DNA of 60,000 nt. It comes from Takakia lepidozioides (Eukaryota > Streptophyta > Takakiopsida > Takakiales > Takakiaceae). How positions within the stretch are numbered: the first letter of the stretch is position 1; every line of letters begins with the position of its first letter. The stretch lies in NCBI GenBank assembly GCA_030704615.1, contig CM060731.1, forward strand, positions 11,162,001 to 11,222,000, written 5' to 3'. Made by a program: the position numbers and the translations under genes. The notes under the pieces are model-generated. The model did no database searches. It worked only from the letters and a program-made list of their open reading frames with translations, and had not been told where the DNA came from. This document shows positions 1 through 11,586 of this stretch, piece after piece.

Positions 1-447
1 TTCAATTACAAGGACCTGAAGTGCTTAGGAGTTCTCTGTCTCCATGCACTGCTTGGATTGATTTGTTCTTGCAGATTCATTCCACTCTGCGCCTCCCTGT
101 CAGAAATTTCTTCTCTCTTTTCCTTCTGTCTCCTTCTCTCTTTGGGCTTCTGTGGCCGTTTAAACAGTGTCTTTCTTTCTGGAAACTTGCAAATCCCTTT
201 CACCCTGGTAGTGTATGCTGGCGTGCCAATATATATCCTCTCACCTAACTCTCTCTGCATTTGTATCTCGTCATTGACCAACCCCATTGAGGGCTACTCT
301 CTCTCTTTGCAAAGCACCCCCATAGAATTAGGGTTTGCAAGACAGTCTGTCAACGTACCGATACTTGACATGTTACATATCCACGCAGTAGAACTTCTCT
401 TACATCAGAGCACTTCAATTTAACAAAACTATCACAAATCTGCAGAT
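1..447. other. 3' flank of PSRP5, no gene seen
   Basis: This stretch lies downstream of the PSRP5 stop codon and is rich in pyrimidine runs on the plus strand. Open frames here are short, overlap in several frames and resemble nothing I know. It probably contains the 3' UTR of PSRP5, but I do not see a clear polyadenylation signal that fixes its end. Confidence 0.4.
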
Positions 448-1000
448 TTACACATTCTTGGTTTTGGCCATTTTGGAAGGAGGCCATCGGCCTTTTTTCC
501 TTAGCTTGCGCTTGCGCACCAACCTCTTCCTTCGAAGCTCTAACCTCTTAGCTTTCTCCTTCAACAGCTCTGATTCTGACTTTAAAGAAGCTATGGCTGG
601 GGTGGTAGCATCCGCCACAATCTCCGTCTCCGACTCTGGGGCATCTGCAGCAGCTTTGGTCGCCACATTCCTCTCCTCTGTAGCCTTCGACGTCAAGGAC
701 GCACCATATGCACTGGCTCTCACCTGTCCACTGTAATCTCCTCCTTGACACACTGCCTTCCCGGATTTGAACCCCACTCTACGCCCTGCACGAGGTTACC
801 ACATTCAAGCCTCACTCTCACATTCCAAAGGCCGAGTGACCGCAGTTTCTGCAAGAAAAACATTCTACATGAATTCACGTACCAGAAAATGGCCCGCAGC
901 CAGGTCTCCATTGTGAGATATCCGAGGAAGCGGATGACGAGAGCGACAGATGCGAGAAGGCAGGCGCAAGGTGCTGCGGCAGAGAGAGCGCCATCGCCAT
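448..1000 (-). CDS. PSRP5: Plastid-specific 50S ribosomal protein 5 (PSRP5/cL37), two exons
   Basis: Two exons, 1000-883 and 785-448, joined by a 97-base GT-AG intron (donor GTACGT at 882-877, acceptor TGCAG ending at 786). The phase fits: exon 1 ends with one base of a glycine codon that exon 2 completes. The product is 151 residues, close to the roughly 150 of angiosperm PSRP5. The N-terminus (MAMALSLPQHLAP, then Ser/Ala-rich) looks like a chloroplast transit peptide, followed by an acidic spacer and a very basic tail with RKRLVRKRKLRKKGRWPPSK and a KNV end, which I recognise as the PSRP5 signature. The protein is a small subunit of the chloroplast 50S ribosome. The ATG at 1000 was chosen because it opens the transit peptide; a second in-frame ATG follows two codons later. 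It appears intact and is the only likely functional host gene here. Confidence 0.85.
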
Positions 1001-2059
1001 CTCCTCCCTTCCTCTCCTCTCCTCTCCTCGCGTTCTGGATAATTGCCCACCAACACAACAACACAGTACTGGGCAATTTTGAGCTAAATAAAAACAAACC
1101 AATCATTTCAAAGAATCATTTGTTATAATAAATAGTCTCAAATAATGAATATCCCAGGAGTAGAGGGTTTATGCACCTTCCATGGCAAGCCTGCTTTGGC
1201 TGGGTGTGTGTCACCCTGGTTCTCGCTCCCTATAGTCTTCCAAAGTGAGGGAATTGAGGGGGTGGGGGGGGAGAAGAAAAAAACCTTTCCTTTGGGAAAC
1301 TTTGCATTGTTGTGCAGAAGGGCAGCCCCTTCTGAGTGAGAGAGAGAAGCACACAAGATTGTTACTTTAATTCGCGCATTTGGAACTTGGAACATGAAGG
1401 CAAAATCTCAACACGCCTCATAAAAATAAAAATAAAATGTGGACTCTTGCTGTAACTTAGTAATGTGTCATTTGACCGGTAGGCTTACTGCTTTTCGATT
1501 GGAAAGTGGACACCTTCTTTGAACATGATACTTATGTGGTTTGAACCCACAACCAGTAATGAAATGGTATTTTTCTAACCCGTGGTTTAACCCTTAAGCA
1601 CCCACCAGGCCCGTTTTGGGCCTCGCTTTTTGGTTTTTGGTCCTTGGATTTCTCAGATTTCAATCAATTGAGCCCATTTTTTTTCTAGTGGATGCCGTCC
1701 ACTTGTCGGACAGGAATCCAGTGAGCGATTGATGGGATTTTTTGGTTAGGGTCAGGATTTTCGGTGGCCAAGGCGGTGGGGTCTGCTTTGCGGCGTGAGA
1801 GCAGCTCTCCCGCGCTTTTTGGGCTCTCTCACCTTGCGTGTTTGTCTTCCTGGCCTCACTGTGCTCGTGTTTCGGGAGCTCCACTGCGGCGTGTGTATGC
1901 AGGTGGCCGTTGCCCATAGTGTCGTTGAGATTTCTGCATTGTGGTTTTGCTTCATTACTACTCACCTTCATGGATAGCTGTTGCATTCAACGGACTACCT
2001 ACACTGCGATCTCCAGAGCATAGAGCATCTGTTGTTGTAGGTGTGATTGGGGAAGAGGT
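1001..2059. other. PSRP5 upstream region and unassigned DNA
   Basis: The first part is the presumed promoter and 5' UTR of PSRP5 (minus strand), with a CT-rich run at about 1003-1030. Around 1530-1560 there is a tRNA T-arm-like GGTTTGAACCCACAACC, possibly a SINE trace. From about 1590 to 2055 the open frames are short and unrecognised. Bases 2056-2059 (AGGT) are the presumed target-site duplication next to the end of copy C; its partner lies outside the window. Confidence 0.3.
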
Positions 2060-2330
2060 TGTCGTGCATCTAAGCATCGTGCCACAACATACATCGTTGT
2101 CCACCGCACAATCTAAGCACACAATCCTAGAAAGTTATATCACAATCGGATAAGAGATGAGAAATGAGAGAAGTGGAAGACAATGAAAACTCTCAAAGCA
2201 TGAAGCAATCACACTAAGAACAAGCCCTAGTCCTTCCATGACAGCTATCGTGCACCTAAGCATCGTGCCACAACATACATCGTTGTCCACCACACAATCT
2301 AAACACACAATCCTAGAAAGCTATACTACA
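2060..2330 (-). repeat. Right-end terminal repeats of copy C: A-gc-B-A'
   Basis: On the minus strand: A (2330-2246, 85 bases, starts TGTAGTATAGC), two bases GC, B (2243-2146, 98 bases, starts TGTCATGG), one base, then A' (2144-2060, 85 bases, ends TGCACGACA). A and A' are near-identical. A directly follows a G-rich polypurine run (CGGCTAGGGGGGCAAT). The same layout and the same 85-base length of A occur in copies A and 1, although the B sequence here is different and much shorter. Confidence 0.8.
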
Positions 2331-2570
2331 ATTGCCCCCCTAGCCGACGATTAGGTCCGTCTGACACCAGATAGCTGATAAGTATCCATCCCAATAAGAT
2401 CATCACTTGGTCATCAATCGCCCAAGTCCCACTATCTGAAGTCAATAGATCGAGAGACCGGGTGCAAAAGTAGCCCCATCGTTACTCGTCTTCCTACAAT
2501 CCATGGCTTCAATTGGGTGTCCATAGCATCAAACTCCCTTTAACTAGACCTTGGATCACTTGTCAACCTC

Positions 2571-3034
2571 GCCACTGTCATGATCAAGCATCACATGTGC
2601 CACCCCCTTGAGCATTTGTCACACACCAACATGGTCGCGGCACCACCAGCATGCCCACATAGCATGCAACGCAACCCTGCAGATACCACTACAAGGTTAG
2701 GATCTATCATCCCATCCACATGTGGAAGATGACATGGCGCACAATTGTGCACATGGTCCTTCCATACCATGCCATCTCGACCCTCCAGAATCAACACTCT
2801 TGAAGGCAACACCTCCCAGACCCTTAGAATCACACGACCTGTTGTGACATCCAAGATCATAGGCGTTGTCTGCTACAGATACACATAGTCCCAGGATAGA
2901 AACGCCAAACATCTGGCCGATATCCCCCTCCACGTATAGTGGCGTACCTCAATGTGTCTCTGTGTTGGGCAATAGCAAGGTTCAAAAGCCATAGGCATGA
3001 CTCTCTTGAACAACTCTGCCCGTTGGGCACATGC
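2571..3034 (-). pseudogene. Copy C integrase tail and PHD finger remnant
   Basis: This continues the copy C integrase after the copy A insertion. The first part aligns with the segment RAELFKRVMPMAF of the other copies, then degrades. A clearer stretch (2860-2591) ends with a PHD zinc-finger start: CMLC, then CDKC and GWHM. A TGA follows directly, and the last PHD Cys pair is lost. The 240 bases from 2331 to 2570 are 3' untranslated DNA leading to the polypurine tract. Confidence 0.75.
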
Positions 3035-3038
3035 TTGT

Positions 3039-3562
3039 TGTCGTGCGCATACATATTGCTACACAACTACATCGTTGTCCAAACCACACCACATATATAT
3101 GCACAATAAAGTAGTCTGCCACAATAGATAAGAAAAACTAAGAACACACTGTTGACACAAAACATGACAACCAAAATCATCACTCTTTCGAATAGAAGTC
3201 GAGCCAGGGGCACCCCAAGCTATGGGGACTCCACCCCACAACAACCTATACTCCCATCATAAGCACACTCAGTCCTAAACGATGCAGGAGCTCGGTCGCG
3301 CAGGCTCAACTCGAGAGAAATGAGCCACGCGACTGCCGCTCTCGTGAAGATAAGGCCATTCAGGTATCAAACTAAACTTAACACCTGATTTAATACTTGA
3401 CCTAAATCCAAGTGTTAAATACAAATAACTAGTTTTATTCTAGTTGTTTTCACACTGTGCTTATTTAACTTGACAGCTGTCGTGCGCATACATATCGCTA
3501 CACAACTACATCGCTGTCCAAACCACACCACATATATATGCACAATAAAGTAGTCTGCCACA
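3039..3562 (-). repeat. Right-end terminal repeats of copy A: A-gc-B-A'
   Basis: Minus-strand order: A 3562-3478 (85 bases, starts TGTGGCAGAC, ends CGCACGACA), GC, B 3475-3125 (351 bases, starts TGTCAAGTTAAATAA), one base, A' 3123-3039 (85 bases). A' ends exactly at the target duplication. The 5' end of the same element has B only, so the repeats are split rather than forming two equal LTRs. Confidence 0.85.
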
Positions 3563-3822
3563 ATCGCCCCCCTAGCTGGTGGGTAGGTCCCTCTACCTCC
3601 AGATAGCTACAAGATGTAATAGCCACAGCCGTACTAAGTCCTCTATCACTGCCCCTATTGCACTCAAACTCTATAGACCAAGAGGCCGGGTACAAGAGTA
3701 GCCCCATCGTTAGTCGCCATCTTGCAATCTGTGAACTTGAGCCAGGACCTCGTGTGTTCAAGGTCTCCTAGTAGCTGGGCCTTGCGTTTCTTGTTAGCCT
3801 TCCATGGTTGTATCCACTCCCA
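3563..3822 (-). promoter_or_regulatory. Polypurine tract and 3' UTR of copy A
   Basis: Directly before repeat A, the minus strand reads CCAGCTAGGGGGGCGAT, the expected plus-strand primer of an LTR retrotransposon. The run is conserved in copy 1 (41158-41176) and, slightly changed, in copy C. The rest is untranslated sequence after the PHD stop codon. Confidence 0.65.
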
Positions 3823-5222
3823 CTATCCAATGCAATGTGGACATAACCAATCCCCATCCGAAACCATCTCAAGAGGTGGAGTCAAGCATCTCATATGCCA
3901 ACCTCTAGAGCATCGATCACACACCAGTATGGTGGCTGCCCCTTTAGCAGACCCACACAACATGCACCTCAAACCTGCAGATACCACCGCCAAGTTTGGG
4001 TCAATCCTGCCATCGACATTCGGAAGGTGACATGGCGCACAATTACGCACATGGTCCTTCCAAGTTATGCCATCCCGACCCTCCAAGACCAAGACGCATG
4101 AAGGCAAGACCTCTCGAACCCTCAAAATAACACGTCCTGCAGTCACATCCAGGATCGTATGAGCAGTCTGCTGCAGATAGACATAGTCACCAGGGTTGAA
4201 TCTCCGAACCCCAGGACGATAGCCCCCACCACGTATGGTAGCATACCTCAACGTATCACGGTGTTGTGCAATGGCAAGGTTCTCGAAAGCCATGGGCATG
4301 ACTCTCTTGAACAACTCTGCACGCTGCTCACATGCACGTGCCCACACGTCCGGATCGTCAAGGTTAAGAACTGTAGCAGCTTCTGTGCGAATGGATGTAG
4401 GCAAATCCGGCTCTCGGCCAAAGAGAAGAAAGTATGGTGAGAAGGAGGCAAGTGATGCTTGTTTGCTGAACCTGTAGCCCATGGCTAACCAAGGTAACTG
4501 AAGGTCCCAATCTCCTAGGTGTCCCTTCTGCAAGCCATACTTGCGCAAACCCCTCTTTACTGTCTGAACAACTCTCTCTGCCAAGCCATCGGCCTCAGGA
4601 TGATCCCGAGAAGTGGTGCGGTGGTCTATCAAGGCCTTGTCACACAAAGCCTAAACTCCCCCAAGAACTCTCTCCCTTGGTCCATGAGTACCTCAGCTGG
4701 AGCACCGAATCGGCTAAGCACACAATCCAAGAATGCATACGCAGCTCTCTCACTAGCCTTATCAGGCAATGGAACCAATTCAATCCACTTGGAGAAGTGC
4801 TCCACCATCACCAATACGTACTTGTTGTGGCGCATGGTCAGTGGCAATGGCCCTGCGAAGTCAAGACTCCACCTGTAGCCCAATCCCATGATCGGAAGAG
4901 GGTGCAATTGTGGAGTAGGGGCGTTGAATGAAGCACGCACCCTGTCACACACCATGCACCTAGCCACAAATTGTTGCACCTCTGTGTGCATACCACGCCA
5001 CCAATACTGCCCCTGCAGTAGACTATGAGTGCGTCGCACCCCAAAATGCCCCAACTCCTCATGGGCATGCCGCACTAACCGTGCCCGCTGTGTTGGGTGA
5101 GGCACAATCCTCACTCGACCATCCTCCCACACTCGGAGCGGGTGTGTCCCCTCCCACGTAAACCTCTTGGCTCGTTGTAGGATCCGATCCCTCTCCTTGG
5201 CAGTCACAGTGGCTGCAGTGTC
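3823..5222 (-). pseudogene. Copy A integrase with C-terminal PHD finger, one frameshift
   Basis: Retroelement integrase read from about 5222 to 3823. It has the N-terminal H2C2 zinc finger (HEELGH then CMVC), the DDE core (Asp in SLDFAGPL, Asp in VLMDQGREF, Glu in EADGLAERVV), a basic C-terminal region, then a full C4HC3 PHD finger at about 3975-3826: CMLC, CDRC, GWHM.C, and a final WLCPHC pair. PHD fingers bind histone H3 tails in known proteins, so this may guide integration in place of the chromodomain seen in chromoviruses. A one-base loss near 4645 shifts the frame after EFLGEF. The join with the RT frame is interrupted by a TGA at about 5223. Confidence 0.85.
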
Positions 5223-6956
5223 TCAAGTGCGGAGGTAGTCCAACACAACTGAATCCTCATGTATATCTTTGGCGCCACCTTGCTCATTGTTGGCCTCAGG
5301 GTCCTCAGACACTTGATCTACAGTCATCCCTGTTGCAGGTCCAACCTGGCCTTCCGCTGCCAAGATACACAGAAATGCAGATGCATGCCATCCGGGCACC
5401 ATCTCCTCGTCCGTCTCACCATGCCACCGAGCTCCAGTGTCATCCTGCTGGCTCGTGCATGGATTGCGACTCAACCCATCTGCATTGCGATTGACCAAAC
5501 CCGGTCGATGCACCACCTGAAAGTCATACTCTTGAAGGATGAGTGCCCACCGTGCAAGCTTCCCCGTAAGCTTGTCTGACTTCATCAACCACTTGAGTGG
5601 TTGGTGATCCGTGACAAGGGTGAAGAGATTGTCGTATAGATAGCACCTGAAGTGTGCCACGGCCCACACTGCAGCTAAGCATTCTCCCTCATATGAGCTA
5701 TACTTAGACTCTGCAGCATTGTTCGAGCGGCTAGCATAAGCCACTACGAACTCTCTTCCCTCATCATCCACCTGTGTGAGCACCGCTCCAAGCCCCAGCA
5801 TGCTCCAATCTGTATGCAGCTGAAAAGGACGCCCCCTGATAGGTCGTCTCAAGATGGGCGCCGAGGTCAACCTCGCCTTGAGCTCTTGAAAAGCTCGTTC
5901 TTGCTCATCTTCCCACTGCCACTCCTGGTCCACCTTGGTCAGCTTGGTTAGAGCCTTTGCAATGGCACTAAATCCCTTAACAAACCGTCTGTAATAGTTT
6001 GCTAACCCCATGAAAGCTCGAACTCGGCTCACATCCGTGGGGCGTGGAACCTGTGCAATGGACTCTACCTTAGTCTGCTGTACCCCCAATCCTCCAGGAT
6101 ATATCATATGACCCAGATACTCAATCTGGTTGTGGAAGAACTTGCACTTGCCCGGATGTAACTTCAATCCGTGCGTCCTCAAGCGCTCAAATACCCCCTG
6201 AAGGTGTCTCTCATGCTCCTCCACCGTAGCACTAAAGATGATGATGTCATCTATGTAGCACCGAGCAAACTCCACCCCTGCTAGAATCCTGTCCATGACT
6301 CTTTGAAACTCAGCGGGAGCGTTTTTAAGCCCAAATGGTAAGAACCACCACTGGTATAGGCAATCCTTCCCGTGCTCATTGATCCCCCAGAATGCCGTCT
6401 TTTGCTTATCCGCCTCTTTGATCGGCAACTGGTGATATCCGGATCGTAAATCCAACGTGCTAAAGACCTTGGAATGCCCAATGGCATCAAAGATCTCCTC
6501 TGGTGTCGGCATGGCATACCTATTGGACTTGGTCTGACGATTTACAGGCTGGTAATCACCGCACATACGTCTCTCCGTCCAATTGCCATAGACATCCTTC
6601 TTGGCTGGCATCACTGTGGCTGAAGCATACTCTCCACCAGAGAGCTCCACCAAACCTGCCTCCCAGAGATCTTGAGTCCTCATCTGAATCAAAGACCTCT
6701 CCATGTCACTGTATCTATAGGGTCTCCAAAAGATTGGCGTGTCAGTGGCCAACTCAATACGGATCTCTTGACCCTTCAGTGCTCCCAAGTCCTTCAAACT
6801 GAAGGCAAAGCAATTCCTGTAAGCCCTCAGGAACCGCCGTATACGTCGTCTCTCTCCTCCGATGACAATGGGTCCAATGTCAGGCTCCCAATTGTCCTCC
6901 GTAACTGCAACCTTAAGTCCAGTGGGCTTAGAGGTAGAGGACGCGTCCCGTGGTTG
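5223..6956 (-). CDS. Copy A reverse transcriptase and RNase H, open over 570 codons
   Basis: An uninterrupted frame runs from just after a TAG (6959-6957) to 5223. RT motifs in order: [43 protein letters not shown], and the catalytic YIDD of CYIDDIIIF, then GHMIYPGG and FMGLANYYRRF. RNase H follows with TDWS, YEGECLAAVWAV, TDHQPLKWL and NADGLSRNP, giving the acidic active-site residues. The enzyme copies element RNA to DNA. This is the best preserved pol segment in the window. It is in the same frame as the methyltransferase upstream, so it was probably made by reading through the TAG. Confidence 0.9.
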   Translation of the reverse strand, partial: QPRDASSTSKPTGLKVAVTEDNWEPDIGPIVIGGERRRIRRFLRAYRNCFAFSLKDLGALKGQEIRIELATDTPIFWRPYRYSDMERSLIQMRTQDLWEAGLVELSGGEYASATVMPAKKDVYGNWTERRMCGDYQPVNRQTKSNRYAMPTPEEIFDAIGHSKVFSTLDLRSGYHQLPIKEADKQKTAFWGINEHGKDCLYQWWFLPFGLKNAPAEFQRVMDRILAGVEFARCYIDDIIIFSATVEEHERHLQGVFERLRTHGLKLHPGKCKFFHNQIEYLGHMIYPGGLGVQQTKVESIAQVPRPTDVSRVRAFMGLANYYRRFVKGFSAIAKALTKLTKVDQEWQWEDEQERAFQELKARLTSAPILRRPIRGRPFQLHTDWSMLGLGAVLTQVDDEGREFVVAYASRSNNAAESKYSSYEGECLAAVWAVAHFRCYLYDNLFTLVTDHQPLKWLMKSDKLTGKLARWALILQEYDFQVVHRPGLVNRNADGLSRNPCTSQQDDTGARWHGETDEEMVPGWHASAFLCILAAEGQVGPATGMTVDQVSEDPEANNEQGGAKDIHEDSVVLDYLRT

Positions 6957-8245
6957 CTATGCTGCAACCTCTTGAGCAGTACTCCCTTCTTGCTCAGTCA
7001 ATGACAAGGCCTCATCCTGCCCCATCATCTCATCATTGAGAACCTCCTCATCCCGAGAAGAATCCCCAACCTCATCCATCACAGCTGCCTTGGCTACCAA
7101 CTCCATCTGAACCTCGAGCACCTCCCACGTGTGCCATGGATGTCTACACCCCGTGGTCCTCACCGGCTCGCCCCCACTTGCTGCCTGTACCGTCTCGGTA
7201 GGCAGAGAGACCGTCAAGGGAAGTGCACTCCGCACTCTACGTTGCTCAGCCATAGCCAAGCTGATAATCCAGGTCAAGCAATTGAGATCCATTGCTTGCC
7301 CCAACACCTGACGACGTGATGCCTCAGAAAAAGAGGGCACCGCCGTGGTACCAGTGGTGAAACCCATCGCCCGCTCGCGCTCGTCAGCATTGGGCTCTAC
7401 TAATTACTGCAACTGGCTATCCCACAAGAGGCCATGTCCACCATCCTGAAAAGCATGAGATCCTGGAAAGCTAAGCAGTGTAGGCAATGCGGCTTGTGGG
7501 TGACCCACCTTATTGACCACTGCCAAAGGTGATCGGTCATCATGTCTCACACGTTGAGACTGTCTCCCTATGTCCAAAATGCTATCCACCGTCAGGTGTG
7601 GTGGCCGCTGCACCCCATCAAATGCACACTTAAGCAGTGCGGGTGGCATCAAGTTAGTCCACCAAAGTCGTGGACGATGAGCCCGTGATCCCACTGCAGC
7701 TGCATCCAGCAACACTGCTGACCCAAGCCACGACCGGACTTAATGCACACTGGCCATCACCCTGGCCCGAGAATCACCCATCAGTGGCACATTCTCCAAG
7801 ATGTATGCTGGAGATACAGCTTGATGAAGCTGCAAGTGGCGCAAAACCCGCACCATCTCCCAAAACAGACCCGTCCTCGAGTCTCTTGCGCCCCCAATAA
7901 GGAAATGTCTGCTGGCAAGGCTTGTTGGTATCCACGAACTGCAGACACATGCAACAAGTCAGGGTACTGCTGTACCAACTGAGCCACATGGCGCAGTAAG
8001 ACGCGTCGTGCAATCTCATCCCTCTCCACATACATGTAACGCCTTACCCGCACACCTGCCTGTAGCACAGCAGCCAATCCGGTGCTGATCCCGCCAAACA
8101 AGTCCAGAAGGCAAATGCCTTCATCCGGATACTGCCACACAATAGGTGTGGTATCCAATGGTGACAACTGAGGTGGTCCTGGTGCAATACCCGCACTCTC
8201 CTCCTCTCCTGACGGTACAAAAGCCTCTACCCAGGCTTGTTGCAC
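6957..8245 (-). pseudogene. Copy A DNMT3-like cytosine-5 DNA methyltransferase, catalytic motif deleted
   Basis: Motif I is clear (LLDLFGGISTGLAAVLQAG) with MYVERDE, so the domain begins in conventional, non-rearranged order as in DNMT3 rather than plant DRM. Motif VI (ILENVPLMGD), motif VIII-like SRAHRPRLWWTN and a motif X-like RRQVLGQAMDLN follow. Compared with copy 1, about 85-90 bases are missing near 7890, removing the stretch that holds the catalytic PCQ and shifting the frame. This copy cannot be an active methyltransferase. A TAA (7406-7404) and a TAG (6959-6957) lie in the same frame at positions identical to copy 1. A Glu-rich linker precedes the TAG. Confidence 0.85.
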
Positions 8246-9178
8246 CCGTCGATCAGCAACCTACTACAAATCCTTGCTCGTACCCCACAATGGAGTGTGA
8301 GCAACCATGGCAGGCAACTCCGCCATACCATGCATGTCATCCTGCTCTGCTGGAGATGGCACATCCTCTGCATGGGCATTGCCTTCCAGCAACTCTCCAG
8401 GCCAACTAACTGCAGCTGTAAAGGCAGCTAGTGTTGGCATCTTGCCCCGTTGGGCAGCCGCAATACCCCCAATGAATGTCACAGGGAGCTGTGCACGACG
8501 ACCATCCCCTGACTGCCATCCAGGCCTGTAGAATGCTGACTCCTCCCAAAAGTCCAGGGTGAAGCTCATGGGGTATAACACTGCCCCACCAACAAGGACA
8601 TCGTAAGAGACCGCGTCTGTCACAATGGCCTTGGCTCGCATTACTGAGCCATCGATAAGATGATCCGGCTGTAGTCTAATGGCCAACTGATGTCGTGTCA
8701 TGCCCCGAGCCTGCTCTGATCCTCCCAGAGATGTCTGTATCTGGAAAGGACAAGGCTCCATATCCGCCTCCATGAGGCCCAAACCTGCAATAGCAGCTCT
8801 ACCCAACATCAGTGGCTGAGCTCCCGAGTCCAACAAGACCCGTAGTGGCCGGTACTTCTTGCCTGCCGGTCCACTCAAAGTAAAAATGCCTCCCTGGTTG
8901 TCTAACAAGACAACTCCAGGTGTCACCATGGCGCGCTCAAAGGCTGGCCTAGCTGGCAGCTCCGTCAACCTGGCAGCTGCAGCTTGCCATGGCGCAGCCG
9001 TGGCAGTCTTGATCCTCAAATCCGAGGATCCCTCTGCCACTACACCTTCCAGTAACTCCGCAGAAGATGAAGTGACCTCCCCACTCTCAAAGAGTGTTGC
9101 TGCTAGTCTGAACACTGCAGCTGGTCTTACCCCCGGCGTCGCAATCATGGTTGCCGAGAACAGTGGGGCTTGACACAC
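8246..9178 (-). CDS. Copy A aspartic protease region
   Basis: A frame of about 300 codons. The retropepsin active site is VLLDSGAQPLMLG at about 8840-8800, with the Asp-Ser-Gly triad, followed by the flap region and a second hydrophobic segment (YDVLVGGAVLYPMGF-like). Upstream is an Ala/Ser-rich linker that joins it to Gag. The protease would cut the element polyprotein. It runs directly into the methyltransferase domain downstream with a short Pro-rich spacer; the stop at 8264 is close to that junction. Confidence 0.8.
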
Positions 9179-11067
9179 AGAGGTGGCTGCCCCAACAACA
9201 CACCGGCTGCACTAGCCTTGGCAGCAGGTGTCAGTGCTGCACGTGTAGCTCTCCCCAATGGCATAGAAACCTCCGCCTCGGTAACAGTCAGGCGAGAACT
9301 AGGTGCCATGGATGGCGTCAACACTGTCTCCGCCAATGTGAATGACTGAGGAGCCTCGCCTGACGGCTTGCCTCCCCATGTTGTGGATCCAACTCCACCT
9401 CTACACCTCGTGGCTCAGGAACTCGTGCTGCTCCTCGAGTCACGGCTGCAGCAGACTCCACCTGCTTTAGTGGTAGTGCTGCTCCGCACATGAATCCCAT
9501 GCCTCCCATATCTCCTCCCTCAGGCGCAGGAGGTGGACCATCCCGCCTGGGAGCCGGTACCGCCTGAGCTGTAGCCATGGCAGCGAGCCTCTGCTCTAGC
9601 TGCTGAAGCCGGTTGGCCATGCCTTGGTCAACACCCTGACCTCCGCGTCCGTGGCCATGTTGAGCTTGCCCTTGGCCTGCACCTCGTGCCCGACCACCTC
9701 GTCCTCTCTGGGCTGGTCCACCTCGCCCCCGGCCACCATTGTTCCCTTGGAACTGGCCTGGGCGCAACTCAGGATGCAAGTCATAACACTGGGCATCTCC
9801 ATGCCCATACTTGCCACAATGCCCACACTGCAACTGTGCAGGCTGTGTTTGTGCCGGCCTTTTGCCACTCTCTGAGCAATCTCTCTTGACATGGGGTCCT
9901 CCACATGTCCAACATATCACCCCTGGTTGCTGTTGGCCTGCAAAAGATGCCACGGGCCTCTGCACCTGAGGTCCCCTGTAAGCTCCATGGAACTTGGGTT
10001 GGGAAACCTTGCCCCCCTGACCACGCTGTTGGGCAGTCCCTTGTGCCTGTGGGCTGGCAATTGCGCCTCGTGCAGGCATGTCCTTGCCAAACCAATGGTA
10101 ACAACTCGCTCCTCCACCATGTTGAGCTCAATCCGCTCAGCCAGCAGAAACACATCTGCTAATGTGGGTTGGGCTGCTTGTAACAGGGTTGCATCCCGCA
10201 CCCTTCTCCTGAGCTCCTTGTCCAAAATTCCATACCAAAACTGGATTGCCTGAGCTTCAGTAACCCCTTGGGTCACACTTATCAAGCGCCTCATACGAGT
10301 GTAGGCCTCTCGCAAGCTCTCATTGGGTTTGCGCTGGAAGTCTTGCAAACTTTGCAGCTTCTCTGTCCGTACACCTTGGTAGTTCCTCCGCAACTCCTGG
10401 AAGAACTCCACCACCGGGTGAATCTAGGCACATGTGTTGTAGTCGTGGCAGGAGGAGTAGTAGCACCTTTTGAACTGGTACCACCTGCAGAAGTATCGGC
10501 ACTACTTGTTCCACTACTAGTGCTGGTAGTGGGAGATATCGGTACTGATGCAGCTACTGGTCGCATCGTGCCTCGAGTAATGGAGACGTAGTCAGATGAC
10601 CAATACATCCTCCACTCCTCAATCTCTGCTTCATGTCCTCGCCTGAACTCGTGGTAATCGTCCATAGGCGGGCCTTCCAAATGCTGGAACAGCCCTTTCC
10701 ACGCCATGAATGGGGTGAATAGCTGTGGATTGCGCATTTGCTGCAAATCACACCAGCTGTCGAACTCCTGGATAAAGTCATCCAACTCGATTGTGCCCAC
10801 AGCTCCAGAGTACCTACGAGGCCCCTTGGTAGCTCCATACATCTCCTCCATGTCGTCCCACAACAATGGCAAATGAAACTGCACACCTGTTGATGAAGCT
10901 TCCGAGTCTGTGTCTGACTCTGCACTAGTTGAGGGTGGCGGTGAAGGTGGTCTGAACCAAATACCTCGTCTTGTGAACCCACTCTCACTATTACTGCCTG
11001 TAGCCGTACTCCCCTCAAAACCCTTGGGTAACTCCGTGATGACACTCACAATGTGCACCTCCCCCAC
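9179..11067 (-). pseudogene. Copy A gag with two zinc knuckles
   Basis: The capsid-like part (11067 to about 10150) contains YSGAVGTIELDDFIQEF and FQELRRNYQGVRTEKLQSL, typical of gypsy Gag. Two zinc knuckles follow: CWTCGGPHVKRDC (CX2CX3HX4C) and CGHCGKYGHGDAQC (CX2CX4HX4C), then an Arg/Gly-rich tail. The frame breaks several times (near 10420, 10080 and 9320). Gag forms the particle in which element RNA is copied. The start differs from copy 1, which has an ATG where this copy reads TTG. Confidence 0.8.
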
Positions 11068-11586
11068 GTGACACTATAGGGCTCTAGTACTAATTCTAAT
11101 AGTGACACGGGTGGGCACCTGTTGCAGTTTAAGGGTCATATCCCAATGGCTCAGGGCACCTGCACCTGCATCCACCGCAAGAACTCCTATGGTTGGCTGG
11201 TCATCAACCCAGCCTCACCATAGAAGAAACACTGGTGGTCTTGCTGGTCATCACTCCAGCCTCACCACCGACAGCATACTCTAGGATTGACCGGTGATCA
11301 AATCCGGCCTAATCCCTATGAAAGCAAGCGCCCACACAAAACCAACATGGCGCACAGTCAAGCATGCAGGTGTTGGGGGGGATCCAAACACAAGAAATCA
11401 AAACATCAACACCCCCACACCAAAATCCAGCTGCAATGCTGATCCTGCAGAATATCCCAGCCCAAAACCCCGGACTGACTGGCCTCCACCAAGAGAGGCT
11501 TTGGCAACTACGAGTACAAGGTAATGAAAATAGTACAGAGATGGAGGGGAAGAATAGAAGCCCGCCAAGCAAGATCTAATCCTGAT
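11068..11586 (-). other. Spacer between ORF0 and gag in copy A
   Basis: Untranslated or poorly coding DNA with short direct repeats such as GGTGATGACCAGC motifs around 11200-11290. Its gag-proximal half (about 11068-11260) is nearly identical to 33390-33600 of copy 1; the rest is absent there through a deletion. Confidence 0.6.

Noticed and set aside
1660-1986. Minus-strand protein of 108 codons upstream of PSRP5
   Set aside because: Overlaps other open frames of similar length on both strands, low complexity, no recognisable domain.
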